In this document: piece by piece, positions 42,372 to 50,695 of the stretch | Numbering within the stretch: the stretch's first letter is position 1 | How the letters are laid out: every line of letters begins with the position of its first letter | Source: Lysobacter soli | GTDB lineage: Bacteria > Pseudomonadota > Gammaproteobacteria > Xanthomonadales > Xanthomonadaceae | Assembly: GCF_003382285.1 (NCBI RefSeq) | Contig: NZ_QTJR01000004.1 | Location: 62,001-126,000 of the forward strand | Length of the DNA: 64,000 nt | Direction: 5' to 3' | Notes under the pieces: generated by a model | Seen by the model: the letters and a program-made list of their open reading frames with translations, nothing else | Databases searched by the model: none | What the model was told of the DNA's origin: nothing | Made by a program: the position numbers and the translations under genes

Positions 42372-42457
42372 GTGTCCGCTTTGGGTCGGAAGCGGACCTT
42401 AGCAGCCCGGCTGCCGGCCGTCCCGGGCGAACGTCCGCTATCGGCCAGAAGCGGACA
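42372..42457 (+). repeat. Hairpin-doublet repeat, copy R6
   Basis: A well-preserved copy: GTGTCCGCTTTGGGTCG, centre TTAGCAGCCCGGCTGCCGG, then GAACGTCCGCTATCGGCCAG and AAGCGGAC. Stem 1 has one mismatch. Confidence 0.92.
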
Positions 42458-42490
42458 ATTCGAATGCTCCTGGCGGCAGAGGTCACAAAC

Positions 42491-42979
42491 TCAAGTTGCT
42501 GACCAGGTTTCACCGCGCTCGATGGTGTCGTCAGGTTGGCGATCTTCGAGTCGAACCTCTGGCGGTGCCCCAGAAAAGACCTGTAGGACCAGCTCCTCCG
42601 TCCACACTAGCCACTCGGAGAACTCTCCTCGAAACTCGTCGATGGCGGTTAGCGAGTTCCCCGCGAAGTCCCGGAACGAAGATGCCGTTACGCGTCGAAG
42701 AAACCGGCCTTCCTCTATTTCAAGCTTGGGGTCCTCGGCATCGTAGCCTTCGGCGTACGTCAGGACGGCCCTGACATCGTTGAAGACAATCGTGGCGCAC
42801 CTGCTAGAACGCTCAACGGTGACCGGAAAGTAAGGGCCTAGCGTTTGATCTCCAATCTGGACGGGTAGCCGCTCAGTCCCCTTTATCCCTTCCGCAAGGC
42901 GAATGACGAGTGAGCCATACGGGCCTTGCTGGTAAGACTCCAAGAACCAGGTGTGTGCGCTGTTGAGGAGTTTATTCAT
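42491..42979 (-). CDS. Acidic hypothetical protein
   Basis: A 162-residue, acidic, soluble-looking protein. I do not recognise it. Notable segments: MNKLLNSAHTWFLESYQQGP at the start, GYDAEDPKLEIEEGRFLRRV in the middle and GEFSEWLVWTEELVLQVF near the end. The ribosome binding site is weak. GC is clearly lower than in flanking housekeeping genes. It lies between copies R6 and R7 with no partner gene. Confidence 0.65.
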   Translation of the reverse strand: MNKLLNSAHTWFLESYQQGPYGSLVIRLAEGIKGTERLPVQIGDQTLGPYFPVTVERSSRCATIVFNDVRAVLTYAEGYDAEDPKLEIEEGRFLRRVTASSFRDFAGNSLTAIDEFRGEFSEWLVWTEELVLQVFSGAPPEVRLEDRQPDDTIERGETWSAT

Positions 42980-43012
42980 GGGGCCAAGCTATCAAATCGG
43001 CCGCCCAAACGA

Positions 43013-43098
43013 ATGTCCGCTTTGGGTCGAAAGCGGACATTAGCATCCGATCCAGCCTCGACCTGCTCCCAGTGTCCGCTAACGGCCAGAAGCGGACG
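43013..43098 (+). repeat. Hairpin-doublet repeat, copy R7
   Basis: Hairpin 1 is perfect (GTCCGCTTT with AAAGCGGAC), the centre is diverged (TTAGCATCCGATCC), and hairpin 2 is GTCCGCTAACGGCC to AAGCGGAC. It ends seven bases before the stop of the next minus-strand gene. Confidence 0.92.
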
Positions 43099-43104
43099 CT
43101 GGCT

Positions 43105-43548
43105 TCAAAGACGGGTGACCATTCCACCGCCGCGCTCGAACTGTTCCCGGGATTCCGTTGAAGCCTTCTCCGCAAAGGAACCCGGAGTGAAGATGTCGCG
43201 GTAGAGCAGTCGTGGTGAGCGATACGTTTTCAGAAAGTCCTGGAACGAAACCCCGGCTGCAGGACGCTCATCTCGCTCGACGGATACCAGCCAAGGAACA
43301 CGCAGGTCGTGTCTGCCGAGAATGGCGTTAACACGAGCCTCCACGCCGATGTACGGCGGTTCCCCTCCCCCCGCTGCTTGAACTTCATCGACAGTGAACG
43401 TCGTCACGACGACCTCGGGTCGCTCAACACTGGTCAGGGAAACCCAGCCGCTGGTAGCCATGTCTGTGTCTGCGGTGAACTGAACCGCAGGGAATAGCTT
43501 GCCGTTTGACTGAGATTGCAGCCAGATGATGGTGTCGTAGATCGCCAT
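43105..43548 (-). CDS. Hypothetical protein
   Basis: A 147-residue protein of unknown family. The N-terminal half is beta-rich (YDTIIWLQSQSNGKLFPAVQ, RPEVVVTTFTVDEV) and the C-terminal half carries RHDLRVPWLVSVERDERP and QDFLKTYRSPRLLYRDIFTP. GAGGAAGG lies right before the start. No membrane segment or signal. It is flanked by R7 and R8. Confidence 0.65.
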   Translation of the reverse strand: MAIYDTIIWLQSQSNGKLFPAVQFTADTDMATSGWVSLTSVERPEVVVTTFTVDEVQAAGGGEPPYIGVEARVNAILGRHDLRVPWLVSVERDERPAAGVSFQDFLKTYRSPRLLYRDIFTPGSFAEKASTESREQFERGGGMVTRL

Positions 43549-43577
43549 CCTTCCTCATTCGCGCTCGGTAGCCTGAG

Positions 43578-43661
43578 CGTCCGCTTTGGGTCGAAAGCGG
43601 ACATTAGCAGCCCGGCTGCCGGCCGTCCCGCCGAACGTCTGCTATCGGCCAGAAGCGGACT
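43578..43661 (+). repeat. Hairpin-doublet repeat, copy R8
   Basis: Well preserved: GTCCGCTTTGGGTCG with AAAGCGGAC, centre ATTAGCAGCCCGGCTGCCGG, then GAACGTCTGCTATCGGCCAG and AAGCGGAC. It is 146 bases past the stop of the next gene, the largest gap in the series. Confidence 0.92.
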
Positions 43662-43807
43662 TCGCGAGCGCCGATGAATCCGGACTATGCCCTGGACTCG
43701 GCTACCTGTTAGGTAGCTGCGCACTCGATGCCTCGCAACCGAAGAGCCCTGCAGAGCGAATCAAGCCTAGCCTCGGAGTCGTCATCCGCTACGAAGTAGC
43801 GGCCATC

Positions 43808-44248
43808 CTAAAGTGAGCGTAATCCGGAATCGAACGCAAACACTGGAGTGTCGTAGTTGCGAATCGAACCCTCCAGGTAATAGTTGAAGTCGCTTTCGCT
43901 CCGCCCGTTGGAATACACACACTGCAGGCGGGAGAGCCATCTACCGAACGCCAGGTTGACCTTCTGCAAGGACGGGAACCGCCGGAGCGGTGTGGACAAG
44001 AAGTGCGCCTCACCTACAGTCCAAAGCTCGCCGCGCCTAGCGCGCGGGAGGAAAATCGTGACTATGGGCGAAGAGCGCTCGTCGATGTTTCCGCTCCCCT
44101 GATATGCAAGCGGCCCTTGGGCGGAGAAGTAGAGAACGATCCCTCTATCCGTACGCGCCTCGACTGGAGCTTCGTCTAGCGAGCGGAACCACTCAAGAAC
44201 TTCGGAAGGCTGGGACGGGTCTGCGATGAATCTATGAGTAGTACCCAT
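43808..44248 (-). CDS. Hypothetical protein
   Basis: A 146-residue protein, family not recognised. The ATG at 44248 avoids translating a repeat; the frame is open to an ATG at 44326 that lies in copy R9 and would add 26 residues. Segments: THRFIADPSQPSEVLEWFRS, RSSPIVTIFLPRARRGELWT, EAHFLSTPLRRFPSLQKVNL and a C-terminal YYLEGSIRNYDTPVFAF. No signal or membrane helix. It resembles the single-domain soluble proteins of immunity clusters, but I cannot name a fold. Confidence 0.62.
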   Translation of the reverse strand: MGTTHRFIADPSQPSEVLEWFRSLDEAPVEARTDRGIVLYFSAQGPLAYQGSGNIDERSSPIVTIFLPRARRGELWTVGEAHFLSTPLRRFPSLQKVNLAFGRWLSRLQCVYSNGRSESDFNYYLEGSIRNYDTPVFAFDSGLRSL

Positions 44249-44297
44249 GCTCTCAACGATCTCGGCTGCTTTAGTAAAGCTTACCGCGCCCCCCTGT

Positions 44298-44328
44298 GGA
44301 CGTTCGCTTCGGGCGGTAGCGGACATTC
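44298..44328 (+). repeat. Hairpin-doublet repeat, copy R9 (half)
   Basis: Only one hairpin remains, GGACGTTCGCTTCGGGCGG to TAGCGGACATT. The stop codon of the small membrane gene at 44327 overlaps its right end. Confidence 0.55.
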
Positions 44329-44566
44329 ACCTAGGGGGGCGGCGGCGTTGGAACAGCCAGACCGTCAGGCCGACTAGGAATAGCGCGCAGACACCAAGCG
44401 CATAGGAGAACAACAGGAGTTGAGTGCCAACGCGACAGTACTGTTCGGCGTGCTTGAGCGAGGTGGGGCCACACGCGCCGAACCGAAGGGAAGCGGTGGA
44501 GACTGCTGATAGGAAAACGTAGGCCGCGGCAAGAGCGGTGGCGACTGATGCGGCGCCGAACAACAA
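44327..44566 (-). CDS. Small two-helix membrane protein
   Basis: A 79-residue frame with a TTG start and two membrane segments (FGAASVATALAAAYVFLSAV and LLLFSYALGVCALFLVGLTV), ending in the basic tail FQRRRPPR. Four Cys residues are present. No ribosome binding site is seen, so the start is uncertain and the gene itself is tentative. Confidence 0.45.
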   Translation of the reverse strand: MLFGAASVATALAAAYVFLSAVSTASLRFGACGPTSLKHAEQYCRVGTQLLLFSYALGVCALFLVGLTVWLFQRRRPPR

Positions 44567-44625
44567 AAGTCGGAATGCGGAACGTCATTCTGGCGACTCC
44601 AATTGAGATCAACCTTGCATGCACC

Positions 44626-44651
44626 GTCCGCTATCGGCCAGAAGCGGACAT
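44626..44651 (+). repeat. Hairpin-doublet repeat, copy R10 (half)
   Basis: Only the second hairpin is present, GTCCGCTATCGGCCAG to AAGCGGACAT, in the same orientation as the other copies. It lies 38 bases past the stop of the next gene. Confidence 0.85.
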
Positions 44652-44688
44652 CGGCCGCCGAGGTCGTCACGTACCCAGCAAGGAATGG

Positions 44689-45048
44689 TCACCGTACGAA
44701 GTCGGCGAACTCCCTATACACCCCATCCCCAATGACACATTCCTTTGCCCCTGTCGATTCGTCGATGGCGGTGAGAGTGAAGGTCAATCCACTTTCTCCT
44801 TCCTCCAGGTACTTCAGGAGGTACGAGAACGACGAGCGCACGGCATAGTCAGCCACTGCCATGGCTTTCTCCTGCTCTTCGACGCTTAGCCCGCGCAGCA
44901 CTTCATGTATGGGAAGGCTGTACCGAGTCTCGCGCAGAAACTTGTCTGGTTCGCTCAGCCAGGCGCGCAGTACTTCTGGGCCAGAGTCCCGCGCATCCAG
45001 GAGGATGGTCTTGAACCTGTCGGTGATCTCTTCTGCTTCGTTAGCCAT
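44689..45048 (-). CDS. Acidic hypothetical protein
   Basis: A 119-residue acidic protein. The start at 45048 is preceded by GGTGGTGAG; the longer frame to 45204 is repeat sequence. It begins MANEAEEITDRFKTILLDAR and is helical for about 80 residues, followed by GLTFTLTAIDESTGAKE. I recognise no family. It is the last small gene before glmS. Confidence 0.65.
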   Translation of the reverse strand: MANEAEEITDRFKTILLDARDSGPEVLRAWLSEPDKFLRETRYSLPIHEVLRGLSVEEQEKAMAVADYAVRSSFSYLLKYLEEGESGLTFTLTAIDESTGAKECVIGDGVYREFADFVR

Positions 45049-45120
45049 CTCACCACCGTCCATATGATGACTTCGCCAGATAGTTCCGTCCGTTCTCTTC
45101 CGTTGCCTCGGTCGGCACGA

Positions 45121-45158
45121 AATGTCCGCTTTGGGTCGAAAGCGGACATTAACATCCC
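45121..45158 (+). repeat. Hairpin-doublet repeat, copy R11 (half)
   Basis: Only the first hairpin and the ATTAACATCCCG start of the centre remain. The stem GTCCGCTTT with AAAGCGGAC is perfect. It abuts the glmS terminator. Confidence 0.85.
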
Positions 45159-45169
45159 GCCAAAAAGAA

Positions 45170-45195
45170 AACGGCCCTCGCAAAGGAGGGCCGTT
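45170..45195 (-). terminator. Rho-independent terminator of glmS
   Basis: A perfect 10-bp stem (AACGGCCCTC with GAGGGCCGTT) followed on the minus strand by TTCTTTTTGG, 25 bases after the glmS stop. Confidence 0.92.
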
Positions 45196-45220
45196 CCCAA
45201 GCACCGCATTCGGTCCGGCG

Positions 45221-47053
45221 TTACTCCACCGTCACCGACTTCGCCAGGTTACGCGGCTTGTCCACGTCGGTACCGCGCGCCAGTGCGGCGTGGTACGCCA
45301 GCAGCTGCACGGGGATGGCATGCACCACCGGCGACAGCACGCCGACGTGGCGCGGGGCGCGGATCACGTGCACGCCTTCGGACGGGCCGAACTGGCTGTC
45401 CTCGTCGGTGAAGACGAACAGCTCGCCGCCGCGGGCGCGCACTTCCTGCATGTTGGACTTCACCTTCTCCAGCAGGGTGTCGTTGGGGGCGATGACCACC
45501 ACCGGCATGGCGGCATCCACCAGCGCGAGCGGGCCGTGCTTGAGTTCGCCGGCCGGGTAGGCCTCGGCGTGGATGTAGGAGATTTCCTTGAGCTTGAGCG
45601 CGCCTTCCAGTGCGATGGGGTAATGCACGCCGCGGCCGAGGAACAGCGCGTGCTGCTTGGGCGCGAAACGCTCGGCCCAGGCGGTGACCTGCGGTTCCAG
45701 GTTCAGCGCGTGCTGCACGCTGCCGGGCAGGAAGCGCAGCGCGTCCAGGTACTGGCCTTCCTGCTCCACGCTCAGGCGGTTCTGCAACTTGGCCAGCGTG
45801 GCGGCCAGCGTGAACAGCGCCACCAGCTGCGTGGTGAACGCCTTGGTGGACGCCACGCCGATCTCGGCGCCGGCGCGCGTGTAGTACACCAGCCGGCTGG
45901 CGCGCGGGATGGCGCTTTCGGGCACGTTGCAGATGGACAACGTGCGGTCGTGGCCCAGCGACTTGGCGTACTTCAGCGCTTCCATCGTGTCGAGGGTTTC
46001 GCCCGACTGCGAGATGGTGACGATGAGGTGCTTCGGGTTGGCGACGGCCTTGCGGTAGCGGTACTCGCTGGCGATTTCGACCGAGCACGGCAGGCCGGAG
46101 ATGGCTTCGATCCAGTAACGCGCGGTGAGGCCGGCGTAGTAGCTGGTGCCGCAGGCGAGGATCTGCACGCCTTCCACGTCGCGCAGGACGTTTTCGGCAT
46201 CGGCGCCGAACAGCAGCGCGTTGAACGCGTTGGCGTCCATCACCGCCTCGATGGTGTCGGCGATGGCGCGCGGCTGCTCGTGGATTTCCTTCTGCATGAA
46301 GTGGCGGTACGGGCCCAGCTCCAGCGAGGCGAGCGAGACGTCGGACACGTGCACTTCGCGTTCGATGGCGACGCCGCTGGCGTCGAACACGCGCACGGAC
46401 TCGCGCGTGACTTCGGCGGTGTCGCCTTCTTCCAGGAAGATCACCTGGCGGGTGGCCTGCAGGATCGCGGACACGTCGCTGGCGATGAAGTTCTCGCCTT
46501 CGCCCAGGCCCACCAGCAGCGGGCAGCCCATGCGCGCGGCGATGAGGCGGCCGGGTTCGCGCTTGCTGACCACGGCGATGGCGTAGGCGCCCACGAGTTC
46601 GTGCACGGCTTTCTGCACGGCGGCCAGGAGGTCGGCGCCTTGCGACTGGTGGAAGTGGATCAGGTGCGCGATGACCTCGGTGTCGGTCTGCGACTCGAAG
46701 TCGTAGCCGCGGGCGCGCAGGGCTTCGCGCTGCTCGTCGTGGTTTTCGATGATGCCGTTGTGCACCACGGCCAGCTCGCCGAAGGAGACGTGCGGGTGCG
46801 CGTTGGCTTCGGTCACGCCGCCGTGCGTGGCCCAGCGGGTGTGGCCGATGCCGAGCCGGGCGTGGAAGCCTTCGGACTGGGCGGCCGTTTCCATCTCCGA
46901 CACGCGGCCGGTGCGGCGCACGCGGCGGACCTGTTCACCGTCCAGCACGGCAATGCCGGCAGAGTCGTAGCCGCGGTATTCCAGGCGCTTGAGGCCTTCG
47001 ATCAGCACCGGCACCACGTCGCGATCGGCGATCGCTCCCACAATTCCGCACAT
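45221..47053 (-). CDS. glmS: Glutamine-fructose-6-phosphate aminotransferase
   Basis: A 610-residue GlmS, full length for the family. It makes glucosamine-6-phosphate from fructose-6-phosphate and glutamine, the first step toward UDP-GlcNAc for peptidoglycan and lipopolysaccharide. The N-terminal nucleophile Cys2 is in [15 protein letters not shown]. The glutaminase domain has [19 protein letters not shown]; two SIS domains follow with CGTSYYAGL and SQSGETLDT; the C terminus is LAKSVTVE. It is monocistronic with its own terminator. glmU lies 8 kb away beyond the exporter locus. Confidence 0.97.
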   Translation of the reverse strand: MCGIVGAIADRDVVPVLIEGLKRLEYRGYDSAGIAVLDGEQVRRVRRTGRVSEMETAAQSEGFHARLGIGHTRWATHGGVTEANAHPHVSFGELAVVHNGIIENHDEQREALRARGYDFESQTDTEVIAHLIHFHQSQGADLLAAVQKAVHELVGAYAIAVVSKREPGRLIAARMGCPLLVGLGEGENFIASDVSAILQATRQVIFLEEGDTAEVTRESVRVFDASGVAIEREVHVSDVSLASLELGPYRHFMQKEIHEQPRAIADTIEAVMDANAFNALLFGADAENVLRDVEGVQILACGTSYYAGLTARYWIEAISGLPCSVEIASEYRYRKAVANPKHLIVTISQSGETLDTMEALKYAKSLGHDRTLSICNVPESAIPRASRLVYYTRAGAEIGVASTKAFTTQLVALFTLAATLAKLQNRLSVEQEGQYLDALRFLPGSVQHALNLEPQVTAWAERFAPKQHALFLGRGVHYPIALEGALKLKEISYIHAEAYPAGELKHGPLALVDAAMPVVVIAPNDTLLEKVKSNMQEVRARGGELFVFTDEDSQFGPSEGVHVIRAPRHVGVLSPVVHAIPVQLLAYHAALARGTDVDKPRNLAKSVTVE

Positions 47054-47144
47054 GCAGCCGTACTCCTGATTCGAAGGGGATTTCCGGAAAGGAAAACAGT
47101 TTAGCGGGAGGTACGCGAAGGCCGCTGTACGGCGGACACGGAAC

Positions 47145-47158
47145 TGTCCGCGCGGACA
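47145..47158. promoter_or_regulatory. Palindrome, probable activator site for the exporter operon
   Basis: TGTCCGCGCGGACA is a perfect 14-bp palindrome centred about 85 bp before the expected sigma-54 start point, the usual enhancer distance. A further GCGGACA lies just upstream and CCGGACA just downstream, giving four related half-sites. Confidence 0.6.
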
Positions 47159-47211
47159 CTCCGGACAGGTCTTGGCGCGCGCAAGTGGTTGAATCCAAAG
47201 GGGCGCGAGGT

Positions 47212-47226
47212 TGGCACGCGATCTGC
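47212..47226 (+). promoter_or_regulatory. Sigma-54 (-24/-12) promoter
   Basis: TGGCACGCGATCTGC matches the sigma-54 consensus (TGGCACG, four bases, YTGC) with the GG and GC dinucleotides ten bases apart. It lies 35 bp before the adaptor start codon. The downstream regulator gene has the sigma-54-activating AAA domain. Confidence 0.8.
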
Positions 47227-47260
47227 GTATTCAGGTGAGCTTCCATCACCAGACGACCGC

Positions 47261-48550
47261 ATGATCCGCGACACCTCCGCCCAAGACCGCGTCCTCGCCG
47301 CGCCCCCCGCGAACCCGCGCCGCAAGCAGCTGCTCATCGGCGGCGGCGTGGCGGCCCTGCTCCTGGTGGCGCTGAGCGTGCCGACGCTGGGTCGCTGGCT
47401 GGGCGCCGGGCAGTCGGTCAGCGGCGAGCGACTGCGCACGGCCGAAGTGCATCGCGGCACGCTGGTGCGGGATGTCTCGGTGCAGGGCCGCATGGTCGCG
47501 GCCGTCAGCCCGACGCTGTACGCGCCGGCCGCCGGCACGGTGACGCTGAAGGTGCGCGCCGGCGACACCATCAAGCAGGGCCAGACGCTGGCGGTGATCG
47601 ACAGCCCCGAGCTGCGCAGCAAGCTGGTGCAGGAGCAGTCCACGCTGGCGAGCCTGCAGGCAGAGGCCAGCCGCGCCGCGCTCGACGCGCAACTGGCGCG
47701 CTCCACGGCGCAGAAGGCGCTGGACCAGGCGGAGATCGACCGCACCGCCGCGCTGCGCGACCTGGAACGCAGCCAGAAGGGTTTCGACGGCGGCGCGGTG
47801 TCGAGCATCGAAGTGGCCCGGGCGCAGGACACGCTGAAGAAGGCCGACATCGGCCTGACGCACGCGCAGCACGACTACGGCCTGCAGGATCGCGGCGCCG
47901 GGCTGGACACGCGCAACAAGCACCTGCTCGCCCAGCGCCAGCAGGCGATCGTCGACGAGTTGCAGCGCCAGGTGGACGAACTCAACATCCGCTCGCCCGT
48001 GGACGGCATGGTCGGCACGGTGAACATCACCGACCGCACGGTGGTGCCGCTCAACCAGCCGCTGCTGGTGGTCGTGGACCTTCGCGAGCTGGAAGTCGAA
48101 CTCCCGGTGCCGGAGAGCTACGCCGACGACCTGCGCCTGGGCATGGGCGCGGAGATCAGCTACGGCGGGCAGAAGTACAACGGCGTGCTGCAGTCGGTGT
48201 CGCCGGAAGTGGTGAACGGCCAGGTCATGGCGCGCCTGCGCTTCGCCGATCAGCAGCCCGACAACAAGCGCCCCACCGGCCTTCGCCAGAACCAGCGCGT
48301 GAGCACGCGCGTGATGATCGAGGAGAAGCCGAACGTGCTGATGGTGCAGCGCGGCCCGTTCCTCGACACCGGCGGCGGCCGCGTCGCCTACAAGCTCGAT
48401 GGCGACACCGCGATCAAGACCGCGATCACCACCGGCGCCAGCAGCCTGTCCGACGTGGAAGTGCTTTCGGGCCTGAAGCCCGGCGACCGCATCGTGATTT
48501 CCGACACCACCGCGTTCAACGGCGCGGACGAAGTGATGGTCAACGATTGA
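47261..48550 (+). CDS. Periplasmic adaptor of a MacAB-type exporter
   Basis: A 429-residue HlyD/MacA-family adaptor. One membrane anchor (LLIGGGVAALLLVALSVPTL, residues about 23-42) is followed by a biotinyl-lipoyl-like barrel half (LYAPAAGTVTLKVRAGDTIK), a long coiled-coil hairpin (about 110-220), the second lipoyl half (NIRSPVDGMVGTVNITDRTV) and beta-barrel domains. It bridges the inner-membrane transporter and an outer-membrane channel not encoded here. First gene of a rightward operon behind a sigma-54 promoter. Confidence 0.9.
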   Translation: MIRDTSAQDRVLAAPPANPRRKQLLIGGGVAALLLVALSVPTLGRWLGAGQSVSGERLRTAEVHRGTLVRDVSVQGRMVAAVSPTLYAPAAGTVTLKVRAGDTIKQGQTLAVIDSPELRSKLVQEQSTLASLQAEASRAALDAQLARSTAQKALDQAEIDRTAALRDLERSQKGFDGGAVSSIEVARAQDTLKKADIGLTHAQHDYGLQDRGAGLDTRNKHLLAQRQQAIVDELQRQVDELNIRSPVDGMVGTVNITDRTVVPLNQPLLVVVDLRELEVELPVPESYADDLRLGMGAEISYGGQKYNGVLQSVSPEVVNGQVMARLRFADQQPDNKRPTGLRQNQRVSTRVMIEEKPNVLMVQRGPFLDTGGGRVAYKLDGDTAIKTAITTGASSLSDVEVLSGLKPGDRIVISDTTAFNGADEVMVND

Positions 48551-48617
48551 CCTGCTTCACGCATCCCACCCTTTCCGCATCACCGCACGCACGAACAGAA
48601 CGACCCAGGAGCCCGCC

Positions 48618-49349
48618 ATGTTGAAGATGACCCACCTGAGCAAGGTTTACCGCACGCACATGATCGAGACGCACGCGCTGCGCAGTTTCGACATCCACGT
48701 GCGCGAAGGCGAGTTCGTCGCCGTCACCGGGCCGTCGGGCTCGGGCAAGACGACGTTCCTCAACATCGCCGGCCTGCTGGAGGACTTCAACGACGGCGAT
48801 TACCTGCTCGACGGCGTATCGGTGAAGGGCCTGGACGACAACGCGCGTTCGCGCCTGCGCAACGAGAAGATCGGCTTCATCTTCCAGGGCTTCAACCTGA
48901 TTCCCGACCTGAACCTGTTCGACAACGTCGACGTGCCGCTGCGCTATCGCCGCATGGGCGCGGGCGAGCGCAAGGAGCGCATCGAGCACGCACTGGGGCG
49001 CGTGGGGTTGTCGTCGCGCATGAAGCACTACCCGTCGGAACTGTCCGGCGGCCAGCAGCAGCGCGTGGCGATCGCACGTGCGCTGGCCGGTTCGCCGCGC
49101 CTGCTGCTTGCCGACGAACCCACCGGCAACCTCGATTCGCTGATGGCGCGCGGCGTGATGGAACTGCTGGAGGAGATCCACGCGCAGGGCACCACGATCG
49201 TGATGGTGACGCACGATCCGGAACTGGCCGCGCGTTCGCAGCGCAACGTGCACATCATCGACGGCCAGGTGACCGACCTGGACGACGCGCCGCGCCTGGG
49301 CGGTGAAGTGCACGCCGCCGCGCACTCCGCCACCGTCACGGCCGGCTGA
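48618..49349 (+). CDS. ABC transporter ATPase, MacB/LolD type
   Basis: A 243-residue nucleotide-binding subunit. Walker A is GPSGSGKTT, the Q-loop is GFIFQGFNL, the signature is LSGGQQQRVAIARAL, Walker B is LLLADEPTGNLD and the H-loop is MVTHDPELA. The family powers extrusion by MacB-type permeases. The gene is 67 bp after the adaptor gene and 11 bp before the first permease. Confidence 0.95.
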   Translation: MLKMTHLSKVYRTHMIETHALRSFDIHVREGEFVAVTGPSGSGKTTFLNIAGLLEDFNDGDYLLDGVSVKGLDDNARSRLRNEKIGFIFQGFNLIPDLNLFDNVDVPLRYRRMGAGERKERIEHALGRVGLSSRMKHYPSELSGGQQQRVAIARALAGSPRLLLADEPTGNLDSLMARGVMELLEEIHAQGTTIVMVTHDPELAARSQRNVHIIDGQVTDLDDAPRLGGEVHAAAHSATVTAG

Positions 49350-49360
49350 GGAACGCACCC

Positions 49361-50680
49361 ATGTTCACCTACTACCTGCGACTGGCGGCCATCTCGCTCA
49401 AGCGGAACCGCATCCTCACCGCGCTGATGGTCGCGGCCATCGCGCTGGGCATCGGCATGTCGATGACCTCGATGACCGTGCTGCACATGATGGGAAGCAA
49501 CCCGATGTCCTACAAGGACGAACAGGTGCGCCGCGTGCAGCTGGACAACTGGGACGTCAACGAACCCTGGGACGAGGATTACCCGACCGAACCGCCGGAG
49601 CTGATGACCTACCAGGACGCCAACAACCTGGTGAACGCGCACAAGGCCGAGCACGAGGCGGCGTTCTTCCCCAACGTGCTTCCGCTGGAACCGGAGAAGC
49701 GCGAGATCAAGCCGTACATGGTCGAAGCGCTGTTCACCACGTCGGGCTTCTTCCCGATCTTCGAGCCGCCCTTCCGCTACGGCACCGGCTGGACGCCGGC
49801 CGAAGACCGCAGCGCCGCGCGCGTGGCGGTGATCGATGCGGAGACGAACGACAAGCTCTTCGGCGGCGAGAACAGCGTCGGCCGCAAGGTGCGCCTGGGC
49901 GGCGAGGACTTCACCGTCGTGGGCGTGCTCGACAAATGGCGCCCGACGCCGCGCGTGTACCACGTCTCCAACGGCGCCTTCAACGATCCGCAGTCGGTGT
50001 TCGTGCCGTTCTCGTTCGGCATCGAGAAGAAGCTCAACAGCAACTCGAACAACAGCTGCTACAAGGATTCCGAACCCGGTTACGAAGGCCTGCTGGCGTC
50101 GGACTGCATCTGGATCGACATGTGGGTGCAGGTCAAGGATGAAGCCGATGCGCAGCGATACCTGGGCTTCCTCAACGACTACGTCGGCGAGCAGAAGAAG
50201 GCCGGCCGTTTCGCGCGTCCGGTGAACAACCGCGTGTACACGGTGTCCGAATTCCTGCAGGCGCAGCGCGTGGTGGGTCGCGACGTCCGCACGCAGGTGT
50301 GGCTGGCGTTCGCGTTCTTCGCCGTGTGCCTGATCAACACCGTGGGCCTGCTGCTGGCGAAGTTTATGGGCAAGGCGCCGGAAATCGGCCTGCGTCGCGC
50401 GGTGGGCGCGAGCAAGCCGGCGGTGTTCGCGCAGTACCTCACCGAATCGGGACTGGTCGGCATCGCCGGCGGCCTGCTCGGACTGGTGCTGACGGGGCTC
50501 GGATTGCTGGCGCTGCGCAAGCTCTATGCAGGCACATCGATCGAACGGCTGGCCGAACTGGACTGGGTGATGGTCGGCCTGTCGTTGCTGATCGCGCTGG
50601 TCGCCAGTCTGATCGCCGGCCTCTATCCGACGTGGCGCGCCTGCCAGGTGCAGCCGGCCACGCAGTTGAAGACGCAGTAA
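49361..50680 (+). CDS. ABC transporter permease, MacB/FtsX type (first)
   Basis: A 439-residue permease. One N-terminal helix (about 20-40) precedes a large MacB-type periplasmic domain, and three C-terminal helices form the FtsX domain with ALFAFFAVCLINTVGLLL-like and EIGLRRAVGASKPAVFAQYL segments. The fused ATPase of MacB is absent; it is the separate preceding gene. Probably pairs with the next permease as a heterodimer. Confidence 0.92.
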   Translation: MFTYYLRLAAISLKRNRILTALMVAAIALGIGMSMTSMTVLHMMGSNPMSYKDEQVRRVQLDNWDVNEPWDEDYPTEPPELMTYQDANNLVNAHKAEHEAAFFPNVLPLEPEKREIKPYMVEALFTTSGFFPIFEPPFRYGTGWTPAEDRSAARVAVIDAETNDKLFGGENSVGRKVRLGGEDFTVVGVLDKWRPTPRVYHVSNGAFNDPQSVFVPFSFGIEKKLNSNSNNSCYKDSEPGYEGLLASDCIWIDMWVQVKDEADAQRYLGFLNDYVGEQKKAGRFARPVNNRVYTVSEFLQAQRVVGRDVRTQVWLAFAFFAVCLINTVGLLLAKFMGKAPEIGLRRAVGASKPAVFAQYLTESGLVGIAGGLLGLVLTGLGLLALRKLYAGTSIERLAELDWVMVGLSLLIALVASLIAGLYPTWRACQVQPATQLKTQ

Positions 50681-50695
50681 GCCGAGGACACCACC

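Noticed and set aside
42351-42746. Short plus-strand frames translating as SALGRKRTLAARLP-like peptides
   Set aside because: They come from the hairpin repeats themselves; the same peptide recurs at every copy and is not a gene product.
38947-45158. Chromosomal integron with attC sites
   Set aside because: I looked for RYYYAAC and GTTRRRY core sites at the repeat ends and did not find them, and no tyrosine-recombinase integrase is in the window. The cassette-like look is kept as a finding only.
47054-47100. glmS ribozyme upstream of glmS
   Set aside because: No conserved ribozyme core is visible, and that element is typical of Gram-positive bacteria.
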